Part shown: positions 45,820-55,589 of the stretch, one piece after another
Layout: each line of letters opens with the position of its first letter
Numbering within the stretch: position 1 is the stretch's first letter
Assembly (NCBI RefSeq): GCF_008365275.1
Contig: NZ_CP043504.1
Span: 1,922,001 to 1,986,000, forward strand
Length of the DNA: 64,000 nucleotides
From: Protaetiibacter larvae
GTDB taxonomy: Bacteria; Actinomycetota; Actinomycetes; Actinomycetales; Microbacteriaceae
Direction of reading: 5' to 3'
Made by a program: the position numbers and the translations under genes
The notes under the pieces: model-generated
The model's database searches: none
Told to the model about the DNA's origin: nothing
What the model saw: the letters and a program-made list of their open reading frames with translations, nothing else

Positions 45820-46638
45820 TCAGGAGCCGAACTGCTGCACCCAGTACAGCCGCCCGTCGCCGCCGGCGGCGGAGCAGGCGCCGTGCAGCGTGTAGCCGCC
45901 GTTCAGGATGTTGGCCCGGTGCCCGGCAGAGCCCATCCAGCCCTCGACGACCGCGCTCGCCGAGCCGTACCCCCACGCGATGTTCTCGCCCCAGCTGCTG
46001 AACCCGCCGGGGAAGCTGCTGTGCACGAAGTTGCCGGTCGCCGCCAGCTGCGACGCCCAGGTGCAGGCGTAGCTCACGAGCGTTCCGCTGCGTCCGAGGG
46101 GCGCGAGTCCGGCGGCGGCGCGGGCAGCATTCGTGTGGGTGAGCACCTCACCCGACTCCGTCCCGGCGGGTGGCGGCGGGGGCGGCGGCGGAGGCGGAGG
46201 CGGAGGAGGCGGAGCTGCCGGTGCCGCGGGCGGTGCGGCCTCCTGCTCGCCCGCGGCCGGAGGCTGGGCGGTCGGAGGCTGGGCGGCCGGCACCTCGGCG
46301 GCGGGCACCTCGGCGGCGGGCACCTCGGCGGCGGGCACCTCGGCGGCGGGCACCTTCTCACCGGGGTCGCCGTCGACCGGAGTCTCCGAGGCGGCGTCCT
46401 CGGCCCCGGCAGCGGTGTCGTCCGTGGGCACGGGGGTGGGTGTCGCCGGCACGAGCGCGGCGGCGTCGCGTGGTTCCGGGGCGGAGGTGCGGCCACCTGC
46501 ATCGACGCCGGACGCGAGGGATGCCCCCCAGGCGCCGCCGACGCCCGCGAGCAGCAGGGCGGCCCCCGCCAGCCAGGCGAGCGCGATCACGCGACCGCGC
46601 GGACGCGCGCGTGCCCCGAGCTCCCCCCAGATGCCCAT
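45820..46638 (-). CDS. Exported CAP (SCP/PR-1-like) domain protein with repeat linker
   Basis: I chose the ATG at 46638 because TACAGT ends exactly six bases upstream. The 272-residue protein has an N-terminal hydrophobic segment (about 16-42) serving as signal or anchor. A long low-complexity linker has five V-P-A-A-E/Q repeats and a run of ten or more prolines, and a C-terminal CAP domain (about 155-272) has GENIAWGYGSASAVVEGWMG and GHRANILNGGYTLHGACS. Two cysteines could pair. CAP domains outside eukaryotes are common on actinobacterial surfaces, and their substrates are mostly unknown. Confidence 0.88.
   Translation of the reverse strand: MGIWGELGARARPRGRVIALAWLAGAALLLAGVGGAWGASLASGVDAGGRTSAPEPRDAAALVPATPTPVPTDDTAAGAEDAASETPVDGDPGEKVPAAEVPAAEVPAAEVPAAEVPAAQPPTAQPPAAGEQEAAPPAAPAAPPPPPPPPPPPPPPPAGTESGEVLTHTNAARAAAGLAPLGRSGTLVSYACTWASQLAATGNFVHSSFPGGFSSWGENIAWGYGSASAVVEGWMGSAGHRANILNGGYTLHGACSAAGGDGRLYWVQQFGS
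46291..46350. repeat. Four perfect 15-bp tandem repeats in the CAP-protein linker
   Basis: CACCTCGGCGGCGGG is repeated four times without change, encoding the V-P-A-A-E repeats. A degenerate pair of another 15-base unit (46261-46290) precedes it and encodes P-P-T/A-A-Q. Copy number is likely to vary between strains by slippage. Confidence 0.9.
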
Positions 46639-46650
46639 GCGAGCACTGTA
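46639..46650 (-). promoter_or_regulatory. -10 element TACAGT of the CAP-protein gene
   Basis: TACAGT (46645-46650, minus strand) is six bases before the ATG at 46638 and decides this start over a GTG at 46662. Confidence 0.55.
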
Positions 46651-46773
46651 GAGGCCCGGCACGCCCCCGCGATATACGCGCAGAGCGAAATGCCCGGCCG
46701 CCAGCCGGAATTGTCAGCGTGGCCGTGCTTACATGGGATCACGCACCACCGAACCCGAGGGAAGGAGCAGGAC

Positions 46774-46995
46774 ATGTCACAGTTCGCAGGCGACGGCACC
46801 GTCGAGCTGGAGCGTCCGTCCCTCACCGCCCTCGATCGCTGCGACATGTGCGGCGCCCAGGCCTACGTCCGGGTGACCCTCGCCTCCGGCGAGCTGCTGT
46901 TCTGCGCGCACCACGGCGCCGAGTACAAGCCGAAGCTCATCGGCACGGCGCTCGATTGGCACGACGAGACCGATCGGCTCCTCGAGGACCGCTGA
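46774..46995 (+). CDS. DUF7455 domain-containing small zinc-binding protein
   Basis: The 73-residue protein has the pattern LTALDRCDMCGAQAYVRVTL and then LLFCAHHGAEYKPKL, giving Cys-x2-Cys and Cys-x-His-His ligands for a small zinc ribbon. This family is common in actinobacteria, often close to the principal sigma factor. The start has GAAGGAG seven bases upstream. The following ATP-grasp gene begins directly after its stop codon, so they are translationally coupled. Confidence 0.9.
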   Translation: MSQFAGDGTVELERPSLTALDRCDMCGAQAYVRVTLASGELLFCAHHGAEYKPKLIGTALDWHDETDRLLEDR

Positions 46996-48018
46996 GTGTC
47001 TGACGCCCCCGGCGGCCTCGGCCGCCGACTGCGGTATCTCGCGCGTCGCGCGGCGTCGCTCAATCCGGCCAACGTCTGGCGGATCGCCGGGGCCGCCGCC
47101 CCGTTGACGCGCAAGCCGCGGCTGCTCATCGTGGCCGACATGCTGTGGTGCGCGGTGCGCTACGAGTTCGCCTTCCAGGACTACCTCGACTGGGACGTGG
47201 TCATGCTGACCGCCGCCGAACGGCGAACCTTCATCACGCATCCGAAGTCCAACCATCTCGCGATGACGCTCAACGACCCCCAGTTGCGCCGGATCTTCGC
47301 CGACAAGCTGCAGTTCAACGCGCGCTTCGCAGAGTTCATCGGCCGCGACTGGATCGAGCTGCGCGCGAGCGACGCGGACGCCGTGCGCGCCTTCCTGGAT
47401 CGCCACGGCCGGGCCATGCTCAAGGTCCCCGACAGCCTCTCGGGCTTCGGCATCGAGAAGGTCGAGGCGTCCGAGGTCGTCGACGTCGAGGCGTTCCGCA
47501 CCCGGGCGATCGAGCGCCGGCAGTTCCTCCTCGAGGGCTATATCGTGCAGCATCCCGAGATGGCGGCGCTCTGCCCGACGAGCGTCAACTCGCTGCGCGT
47601 CATCACCTTCTTCGACGGCAGCGAGCTGAAGGTGCTCGCGAGCGTGCTCAAGATCGGCAACGGCGGCGACATCGACAACTTCTCGGGCGGCGGGATGTAC
47701 ACGATGCTCGACGACACGGGCACCGCGCACTTCGCGGCCTTCGACGGCACGGGGGCCACCTACGCCGTGCATCCGCTCTCCGGGGTGTCCATCGTGGGGT
47801 TCACGGTGCCGCTCTACGCCGAGGTGCTCACCCTCCTCGACCGAGCCGCCCGGGTGATCCCCGAGGTGCCGTACGTGGGATGGGATGTCGCGATCACCGC
47901 CACCGGTCCCGTCATCATCGAGGGCAACCCGAACTCGGGCGTCTACCAGTCCAAGCCCTCGGTCTCCGGCATCCGCGAGGGGCTGCTGCCCCGCTACCGC
48001 GCCGCGATCGGCTTCTGA
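46996..48018 (+). CDS. ATP-grasp domain protein (sugar-transfer-associated type)
   Basis: The 340-residue protein looks like the sugar-transfer-associated ATP-grasp family. MLKVPDSLSGFGIEKVEASE gives the nucleotide-binding lysine loop, FLLEGYIVQHPEMAAL the acidic loop, and CPTSVNSLRVITFFDG the family hallmark. GWDVAITATGPVIIEGNPNSG holds the Mg-binding Asp/Glu/Asn. ATP-grasp enzymes join a carboxylate to an amine or thiol through an acyl phosphate. Members are associated with cell-surface polymer loci. It starts with GTG right after the DUF7455 stop and ends one base before the convergent GatD-like gene. A cell-wall role is plausible but inferred. Confidence 0.82.
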   Translation: MSDAPGGLGRRLRYLARRAASLNPANVWRIAGAAAPLTRKPRLLIVADMLWCAVRYEFAFQDYLDWDVVMLTAAERRTFITHPKSNHLAMTLNDPQLRRIFADKLQFNARFAEFIGRDWIELRASDADAVRAFLDRHGRAMLKVPDSLSGFGIEKVEASEVVDVEAFRTRAIERRQFLLEGYIVQHPEMAALCPTSVNSLRVITFFDGSELKVLASVLKIGNGGDIDNFSGGGMYTMLDDTGTAHFAAFDGTGATYAVHPLSGVSIVGFTVPLYAEVLTLLDRAARVIPEVPYVGWDVAITATGPVIIEGNPNSGVYQSKPSVSGIREGLLPRYRAAIGF

Positions 48019-48019
48019 C

Positions 48020-48778
48020 TCAGCGCGCGAGGCGCTCGGCGGGATGCCAGCGGCGCTCGTCCCGGAAGTCGGCGAGACGCGCCTCGTAGGCGGCGACCGC
48101 GAGCGTCTCGTGGGCGAGGACGGGCTCCGCGTCCGGGGCGATCGCGGCGACGAGTGCGCGCGTGTAGTGCGGGTTCGTGACGAGCAGCGGACCGATGAGC
48201 GAGGTCCCGACGAAGTTCTCGCGCCGGACGCCCTCGACGGCGGTGCGCGTGTTGCGGCCGATGCCCCGATCCGCGACGAGGAAGCCGGGGAGCGCCTCGT
48301 CGGCGGTCACCATCGAGAACTGCGACTTGTAGCCCACGATCGGCTGGGAGGCCGGCAGCTCGGGCACCGCGCCGATCACCTTGCCGTTGTAGCGCTCGAA
48401 CATCCGCAGCGTCGCCTCGAGCTCGAACACCCCGACGCCGGCGACGTCGTAGCCCATCTCGTCGTTGCGGATGCGCGTGCCGAGCACCTCGAGGGCGTTG
48501 TGGGTGAAGAGGAACCGCTGACCCGCGTCGATCGCCGCGGCGATGCGATCGCGATGCGGGCGCAGGCGGTCGATCGCCGTGAGCTGTCCACGCTCGGTGA
48601 GTGGGCCGAGGTAGACCAGGCCCACTTCGCGGTCGAGGAACGCCGGTCGGTCGCCGAGCCCCGTTCGGATGAGCTCGGCACCCGGCAGGGACTGCGCGAG
48701 ATAGCTGATGTTGGCGTTGTCGCCGTGCAGATTGGCGATCTCGGGGAAGAGCAGCTCGATGCTCGGCGCGCCGCTCAC
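48020..48778 (-). CDS. GatD-like class I glutamine amidotransferase fold protein lacking the catalytic Cys and His
   Basis: The 252-residue protein has the GatD/CobQ-like amidotransferase fold and is translationally coupled (GTGA overlap) to a MurT-like ligase, the arrangement of the lipid II isoglutaminyl synthase MurT-GatD. The N-terminal LFPEIANLHGDNANI mirrors the GatD opening. However, the nucleophile-elbow segment reads FLFTHNALEVLG, with His93 where the family has the catalytic Cys. The later GTSLIGPLLVTNPHY has Ile195 where GTYLHGPLL-type sequences have the catalytic His. Glutaminase activity is therefore unlikely. It may be a structural or nucleophile-delivering partner. Confidence 0.85.
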   Translation of the reverse strand: MSGAPSIELLFPEIANLHGDNANISYLAQSLPGAELIRTGLGDRPAFLDREVGLVYLGPLTERGQLTAIDRLRPHRDRIAAAIDAGQRFLFTHNALEVLGTRIRNDEMGYDVAGVGVFELEATLRMFERYNGKVIGAVPELPASQPIVGYKSQFSMVTADEALPGFLVADRGIGRNTRTAVEGVRRENFVGTSLIGPLLVTNPHYTRALVAAIAPDAEPVLAHETLAVAAYEARLADFRDERRWHPAERLAR

Positions 48779-50157
48779 GACGATGCTCCGGCTCGTTCGG
48801 CAAGGCGCTCCCGCAGTCGCCGCTGCACGGCGTCGCCGGTCGTGAGCGCGTTGTGGACGCTGTGCAGGTTGAACACCACCGCGGTGCCGTCGAGGTCGAG
48901 CAGCTCCGCGGGCTCCGTCTCGGACGCGACCGTCACGATCCGCGCGGGGTCGACACCCGCGATCGCGAGCCGCAGGGCCTGATCGTGCCGCCGCACTCCC
49001 CCGACCACGATCTGGGCGATCGAGTCGTCGGCGAGGTACTCGTAGTCGGCGTCGTAGATCCACGCGGTGTTCTCGACCTCGGTCTCCCGCTCGCTCCACT
49101 CGTCGATCGAGAGCGCCACCGTCTTGCGTCCCCCGAAGGAGGCGAGGTACTCGAAGGCCCGTGAGCAGGCGACACCGACGAGGCCCTTCGTGAGCAGCCG
49201 CACGAGCGCGACCTCGCCGATGCGCTCAGCGGCGAAGCGCGTCGTCGGCGGGCGCAGCCGATCGAACGCGGCCACGATGCGCTCGCGGGGCACCCCGAGC
49301 ACGTCGAGGGCGGCCGCCACCGCGACCTCGTTGTAGACGTTGACGATGTTGTCGTTGATGAGGTGGGCGCTGCGCGCATCGCCGTCGAAGGCGAGCGTCA
49401 CGCGCGAGCGCTCGGTGTCGAGATCGCGCGCGAGATGGTCGGCCTCGGGCGAGCGGAAGCCGCACGCCGGGCAGTGCACCTTGCCGATGTGGTTGAAGCG
49501 CCAGAAATCCCAGTCGAGCGTGGTCTCGCACACCGGGCAGATCGCCACGTCCACGGCGGTGCCCGTCGGGCGATCGCCGTCCGTCGGCAGGCGGTCCACC
49601 CCGAAGAAGACCCGCGGGTTCGCGTCGCTGCCGAGGGACGCCGTGATGAGGTCGTCCGCATTGAGCACGAGCGTCGTCCGCGGCCCGAGAGCCGAGGAGA
49701 GGATCCAGGCGATATAGCCCGGATGCGCGTTGCGCTTGATCGAGTCGCGCGTGAGATTGGTGCACACGAGCACGTCGGGGTCGAGCCCCGGCAGCACGAG
49801 CTTGCCGGAGCGCTCGTCGAGCTCGAGCACCGCGATGTCGGCCCGCGGGCGCCCGGTCCAGGTCACCGCGCCGATGAGGGTCGCGGCGATCCCCGCGGCG
49901 AGGTTGGAGCCGTTTCGGTTGCTCGCCACGACGAGCCCCTCACCCGTGAGCGCCTCCGCGAGCAGATTCGAGACGGTCGTCTTGCCGTTCGTGCCCGTGA
50001 CGGCGACGACCTGCGCCGGATGCCGGATGGCCCCGATGATGCCCGGGTGCAGGCGGCGCGCCACGCGTCCGGGCACGTGCGTGCCCGCCCGGCCGACGGC
50101 CCTCAGAGCGAGGGCGGTGAGCTTCGTCGCCCAGATCGCCAGGAGGACCCGCACCAC
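48775..50157 (-). CDS. MurT-like Mur ligase family protein (DUF1727 C-terminal domain)
   Basis: The 460-residue protein has the Mur-ligase core: the P-loop VAVTGTNGKTT (54-61), LELDER and TNLTRDS segments, and a four-cysteine ribbon (C207, C210, C229, C232) within CPVCETTLDWD and HCPACGF, as in MurT. The C-terminal DUF1727 region contains NTAWIYDADYEYL. MurT activates the alpha-carboxyl of D-Glu in lipid II. Here residues 321-328 (LLTKGLVG) and 350-364 (the DEWSERETEVEN stretch) differ from the MurT pattern I know (K-N-P-x-G and N-x-x-A-D-G-R-D). A GTG at 50154 is an equally possible start. It lies eight bases after the sigma-factor stop, so it is probably co-transcribed. Confidence 0.85.
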   Translation of the reverse strand: MVRVLLAIWATKLTALALRAVGRAGTHVPGRVARRLHPGIIGAIRHPAQVVAVTGTNGKTTVSNLLAEALTGEGLVVASNRNGSNLAAGIAATLIGAVTWTGRPRADIAVLELDERSGKLVLPGLDPDVLVCTNLTRDSIKRNAHPGYIAWILSSALGPRTTLVLNADDLITASLGSDANPRVFFGVDRLPTDGDRPTGTAVDVAICPVCETTLDWDFWRFNHIGKVHCPACGFRSPEADHLARDLDTERSRVTLAFDGDARSAHLINDNIVNVYNEVAVAAALDVLGVPRERIVAAFDRLRPPTTRFAAERIGEVALVRLLTKGLVGVACSRAFEYLASFGGRKTVALSIDEWSERETEVENTAWIYDADYEYLADDSIAQIVVGGVRRHDQALRLAIAGVDPARIVTVASETEPAELLDLDGTAVVFNLHSVHNALTTGDAVQRRLRERLAERAGASS

Positions 50158-50164
50158 CGCCGGC

Positions 50165-51592
<1,428 letters not shown>

Positions 51593-51725
51593 GCTGACCC
51601 CTTTCGCGTGTGGGGAGGGTGCGTCTGGGCAGTACGTAGACCCGTGTCAAGTCCCCCGCGACGCCGCGCTCGAACTCAATCGGGAGCGGCGATGCGAAAC
51701 GGGGATTCGACCGGGTCTCGGTGTC

Positions 51726-53066
51726 CTATTGTCGCACACCCGGAGGGCGCCTCCGGTCGCGTGCGCCGAAGAGTGCAACCCACAGAGGGGCGATCTCTAT
51801 TCCCTCCTCCTCGTACAGCCGCTTGCGCGTGCGAGCGCGGGAGCGCAGCAGACCGACCGTTCCGACCACCGCGACGAGGTAGACCGCGAGGAACGCGACC
51901 CGGAAGCCGTCGAGGCTGTAGAGCTGCGAGGCCGCGCCCCGAGCGACGCGGGCCGCATCGACGACGTCGAGCACGAGCCCGACGAGGAGCATCGCGACGA
52001 AGGCGCCCACGAATCCGCCCGAGTTCGCGATCCCCGTCGCCGAACCGTGAGAGTGCCGCGGGTTGAAGCTGCGCGCGAGGTCGAGGCCCACGAGCGACGC
52101 CGGACCGCAGATCCCGGCCGTGAAGAACAGGCTCGCCACAAGCCAGACCGGCGGGACCGGCTGCCACAGCAGCACGAGCGTCCAGATGGCGAAGGTGGCG
52201 CCCGTGACGGTCAGCACGAGGTTGCTGCGCCGCAGCGGGAAGCGCGTCACGAGCAGCCCGATGATCGGCCCGGAGACGAGCGAACCCACGACCATCATCG
52301 AGAACACCCCGGATGCCGTCGAGGGGTCGTAGCCGAGCCCCGCCGTGAGGAACGGGAAACCCCAGAGGATCCCGAGCAGCGTCGGCGCCGTCCCGGCGAG
52401 GAGGTGCGCCCAGAAGCCCACCCGCGTCCCGGGCCGCGCGAGGCTCGCGCGCAGGCCGCGTTCGGCCGCATCGACCGTGCTCAGTTCCGCCGTGGTCATT
52501 CGCTCGGGGCCGCGGCGCACGAGCGCCGCCGTCACGCCCGCCGCGACCACGGACACCCCCGCGGCGACACCGAAGGCGATCCCCCATCCGCTCAGATGCA
52601 GCAGCAGCGCGAAGGGGAACGCGGAGGCGATCTGCCCGAGCTGACCCGTCATGCCCACCCACTGCGACAGCTGCGGGAGAATCCTGCCCTCGAACCAGCC
52701 GGGGAGCAGCCGGATCACGCTCACGAAGGTCGCGGCATCCCCGACGCCGACGAGAACACGTGCCGCGAGGGCGAGCCAGAATCCGCTCGAGACGGCCAGC
52801 AACGCCTGCCCGGCAGCCATCACGAGGGCGCCGCCGAGGATGAGCACGGGCGCCCCGATCCGGTCGGCGAGCACCCCGACGGGGATCTGCAGCGCGGCGT
52901 AGACGACGATCTGCACGACCGCGATCACCGAGATGGCAGCGGCGTTGACCGCGAAGCGGTCGGTCGCCTCGACCCCCGCGACCCCGAAGGAGGTGCGCTG
53001 CATGACCGCGATGAGATAGACGAAGGCCGCGCCGCCGAAGACGAGCCAGGCGCGCGCGGAGTTCAC
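51726..53066 (-). CDS. MFS transporter
   Basis: The 446-residue protein has twelve hydrophobic helices with the MFS loop 2-3 signature GVLADRIGAPVLILGG. The N-terminal half resembles nitrate/organic-anion porters (ARVLVGVGDAATFVSVIRLLPGWFEGR). The substrate is unknown. The C-terminal tail after the last helix is basic and charged. The GTG start is six bases behind TAACCT. It is nine bases downstream of the PAC2-family gene, which has its own -10. Confidence 0.88.
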   Translation of the reverse strand: MNSARAWLVFGGAAFVYLIAVMQRTSFGVAGVEATDRFAVNAAAISVIAVVQIVVYAALQIPVGVLADRIGAPVLILGGALVMAAGQALLAVSSGFWLALAARVLVGVGDAATFVSVIRLLPGWFEGRILPQLSQWVGMTGQLGQIASAFPFALLLHLSGWGIAFGVAAGVSVVAAGVTAALVRRGPERMTTAELSTVDAAERGLRASLARPGTRVGFWAHLLAGTAPTLLGILWGFPFLTAGLGYDPSTASGVFSMMVVGSLVSGPIIGLLVTRFPLRRSNLVLTVTGATFAIWTLVLLWQPVPPVWLVASLFFTAGICGPASLVGLDLARSFNPRHSHGSATGIANSGGFVGAFVAMLLVGLVLDVVDAARVARGAASQLYSLDGFRVAFLAVYLVAVVGTVGLLRSRARTRKRLYEEEGIEIAPLWVALFGARDRRRPPGVRQ

Positions 53067-53078
53067 GCGTCCAGGTTA
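53067..53078 (-). promoter_or_regulatory. -10 element TAACCT of a leaderless promoter
   Basis: TAACCT (53073-53078, minus strand) ends six bases before the MFS-gene GTG and overlaps the end of the PAC2 gene. Confidence 0.55.
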
Positions 53079-53990
53079 CGCGCGGGGCTCGTCCTTGCGG
53101 CTCGCGAGGAAGCGCTCGAGCTCGGCCGCGATCGTGTCGGCGCTCGGCAGCTCGCCGTCCTCGTCGACGAGCGGCGAGGGCAGCGGGTTCTCCTCCATAT
53201 AGCTGTCGTGGCGCTCCTCGAGCGTCGCGACGAGCCGCTGCAGCTCCGGGTTGCCGGCGACCTGCTCCTCGACCTTCTGGGTGAACTCGCGACCCTGCTC
53301 GCGCAGCTCGTCGCTCGGGAAGATGAGCCCGGTGGCCGCGCTGATGCTCTCCAGTGCGGCGACCGCGGCGAGCGGGTACTCGGTATCGGCGAGGTAGTGA
53401 GGGATCAGCAGCACGAAGCCGGCGGTGGGGTGGCCGGCCTGCTGCAGGCGGTATTCGAGGAGGTGCAGGACGTTGCCGGGCACCTGGGTGCGCGGACGCC
53501 AGATGGAGTACGCGTCCGCGAGCTCGGTGCGGTTGCCGCTCACCGTCACCCCGATCGCTCGGGTGTGCGGGGTGGGCATGGGGATCGCGTTGATCCATGT
53601 GGTGTCCGCGACGCCGAAACGCTCGACGAGCTCCACGAGGGCGCGGGTGAACGCCTCCCAGCGGAAGTCGGGCTCGTAGCCCGTGAGCAGCAGGAAGGGT
53701 CGGTGCAGTTCATCGTGGGCGAGCGACAGCACGAGCCGTGACGGCTTGTATTCGGAGAGGTGGTCCTCGTCGAAGAACATCACGGGACGCCGCGCGCGGT
53801 AGTCGAGCAGCGCGTCGTTGTCGAAGATGACGAGCTCGCGCACCTCGTGGGCCCCGAGAAGCAGCTCCGACACCTGTGCGACCGCGGATCCGGAGTCGGT
53901 GAAACCGGTCAGCCCCGCGATGAGGTGCAGCCCGGTCGGGACGTCGGAGACGTCGCCGGCGAACTCGTACAGCGCACGCGGATCCTGCAT
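53076..53990 (-). CDS. PAC2 (proteasome assembly chaperone) family protein
   Basis: The 304-residue protein is of the PAC2 family found in archaea and actinobacteria. LHLIAGLTGFTDSGSAVAQVSELLL is the N-terminal signature, FLLLTGYEPDFRWEAFTRALVELVERFG the central one, and GFVLLIPHYLADTEYPLAAVAALESI the C-terminal one. The last 70 residues are charged and helical. Actinobacterial members are thought to have an assembly or quality-control role. No proteasome genes lie in this window. The ATG is six bases behind TAGACT. Confidence 0.9.
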   Translation of the reverse strand: MQDPRALYEFAGDVSDVPTGLHLIAGLTGFTDSGSAVAQVSELLLGAHEVRELVIFDNDALLDYRARRPVMFFDEDHLSEYKPSRLVLSLAHDELHRPFLLLTGYEPDFRWEAFTRALVELVERFGVADTTWINAIPMPTPHTRAIGVTVSGNRTELADAYSIWRPRTQVPGNVLHLLEYRLQQAGHPTAGFVLLIPHYLADTEYPLAAVAALESISAATGLIFPSDELREQGREFTQKVEEQVAGNPELQRLVATLEERHDSYMEENPLPSPLVDEDGELPSADTIAAELERFLASRKDEPRA

Positions 53991-54002
53991 GGCTCGAGTC
54001 TA
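53991..54002 (-). promoter_or_regulatory. -10 element TAGACT of a leaderless promoter
   Basis: TAGACT (53997-54002, minus strand) ends six bases before the PAC2-gene ATG. Confidence 0.6.
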
Positions 54003-54080
54003 GATTCCCCCTCCGTCGCCCCGCCGGTCGCCGCCCGCCTCGCCGTCAAGCTCACAGCGAACAGCGCGGCGCGCGCCGAC

Positions 54081-54092
54081 TAGCCTGGCGAC
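54081..54092 (+). promoter_or_regulatory. -10 element TAGCCT of the pepA promoter
   Basis: TAGCCT (54081-54086) ends six bases before the pepA ATG. Confidence 0.6.
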
Positions 54093-55589
54093 ATGGCCGT
54101 TCCCGAACTCGTCCTGAGCACCGAACCCGTCACCGCGAGCGACGCCGAGCTGATCGTGCTGGGCGCGACGCGCGGCCCGGACGGCGCCGCCGTGCTCGCC
54201 GCCTCCGACGCCGACTTCCCCGGTCTCGGCGCGCTCCTGCCGCTCGTCGGCGTGACCGGGGCAGCGGACGAGTTCCGTCGACTCGGGCCCGTCGCGGGCG
54301 TCGCCGCGCCCGTCGCGGTCGTGGGCCTCGGACCCGCGGCGACGCGCGAGTCCCTGCGCTCGGCGGCCGGGGTGGTCGGGCGCCTCGCGTCCGGCATCGG
54401 CTCGCTCGCCCTCGCGCTCCCGGTCGCCGACGCGGGCGAGGCGGAGGTCGTCCTCGAGGCCGCCGCGAGCGGCGCCTACGCGTTCCTGGAGTACCGCACC
54501 GGCGCGCTCGAGACGAAGCGCCCCCCGCGACGCATCGTGCTGCACCTGGCGGCCCAGCTCGCCGACGACGGCATCGTGGCCCGCGCGGCCTCCACCGCGA
54601 CCGCGACCCACACCGTGCGCGACCTCGTCAACACCCCGGCATCCGACCTCTACCCGGAGTCGTTCGTCGCCCGGGCGCGCGAGCTCGCCGAGGGACTGCC
54701 CGTCGAGTTCGAGGTGCTCGCGGACGAGCAGCTCGTCGAAGGCGGATACGGCGGGATCGCGGCCGTGGGCAAGGGCTCCGCCCGCGGACCCCGGCTCGCC
54801 GTGGTGCGGTACTCCCCCGCGGGTGCCGCCAAGCACCTCGCGATCGTCGGCAAGGGCATCACTTTCGACTCGGGCGGCCTCTCGCTCAAGCCGCCGGCCT
54901 CGATGCCGACCATGAAGTACGACATGACCGGCGCCGCGACGGCCCTCGCCGTCGTTCTGGAGGCGGCGCGCCGACAGCTCCCCGTGAAGGTCTCCGCATG
55001 GCTGTGCCTCGCCGAGAACATGCCGTCGGGATCGGCGCTGCGGCCCGGAGACGTGCTGCGCACCTGGAACGGCACCACGGTCGAGGTGACCAACACGGAC
55101 GCCGAGGGTCGCCTCGTGCTCGCGGACGGCCTCGCCGCGGCCGCCGCCGAGAACCCCGAGCTGCTCGTCGACCTCGCGACCCTCACCGGCGCGGCCAAGA
55201 TCGCGATGGGCGAGCGGACCACCGCGGTCATCGGCGACGACGAGGCCGTCCAGGCGGTGCTGCGCGCCGCCCGCGCCTCCGACGAGCCCATGTGGCCGAT
55301 GCCTCTCCCGCCCGAGCTGCGCTCGGTGCTCGACTCGGAGATCGCGGACCTCGCCAACGCCAAGCCGGGCCACACCGCGGGCGGGATGCTCGTCGCGGGG
55401 CACTTCCTGCGCACCTTCGTCGGCACCGCGGGAGGGGACGGCCCCGGCGCCCGGATCGGCTGGGCGCATCTCGACCTCGCCGGTCCCGCCTACAACTCCG
55501 GCGGCGCCTACGGGGGCGTCGGCAAGGGACCGACGGCCGTCGCGGTGCGCACGATGCTGGCCCTGACGGCGGAGCTCGCGGAGGCGTAG
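54093..55589 (+). CDS. pepA: Leucyl aminopeptidase (M17 family)
   Basis: The 498-residue protein is a cytosolic M17 aminopeptidase that forms hexamers and removes N-terminal residues, often Leu, from peptides. The C-terminal catalytic domain (about 180-495) holds the two-metal site: VGKGITFDSGGLSLKP with Lys and Asp, and the signature NTDAEGRLVLADGL. The N-terminal domain (about 1-165) has the macrodomain-like fold. The length fits. The ATG is at the predicted leaderless transcription start. lpd follows after 96 bases with its own promoter. Confidence 0.95.
   Translation: MAVPELVLSTEPVTASDAELIVLGATRGPDGAAVLAASDADFPGLGALLPLVGVTGAADEFRRLGPVAGVAAPVAVVGLGPAATRESLRSAAGVVGRLASGIGSLALALPVADAGEAEVVLEAAASGAYAFLEYRTGALETKRPPRRIVLHLAAQLADDGIVARAASTATATHTVRDLVNTPASDLYPESFVARARELAEGLPVEFEVLADEQLVEGGYGGIAAVGKGSARGPRLAVVRYSPAGAAKHLAIVGKGITFDSGGLSLKPPASMPTMKYDMTGAATALAVVLEAARRQLPVKVSAWLCLAENMPSGSALRPGDVLRTWNGTTVEVTNTDAEGRLVLADGLAAAAAENPELLVDLATLTGAAKIAMGERTTAVIGDDEAVQAVLRAARASDEPMWPMPLPPELRSVLDSEIADLANAKPGHTAGGMLVAGHFLRTFVGTAGGDGPGARIGWAHLDLAGPAYNSGGAYGGVGKGPTAVAVRTMLALTAELAEA

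Noticed and set aside
46261-46350. CRISPR-like array in short tandem repeats
   Set aside because: Units are 15 bp, directly adjacent without spacers and in frame with a coding linker.
51593-51725. TTGACA near 51651 (minus strand) as the -35 of rpoD
   Set aside because: At a 16-18 base spacing no -10-like hexamer follows, so I did not annotate a promoter there.
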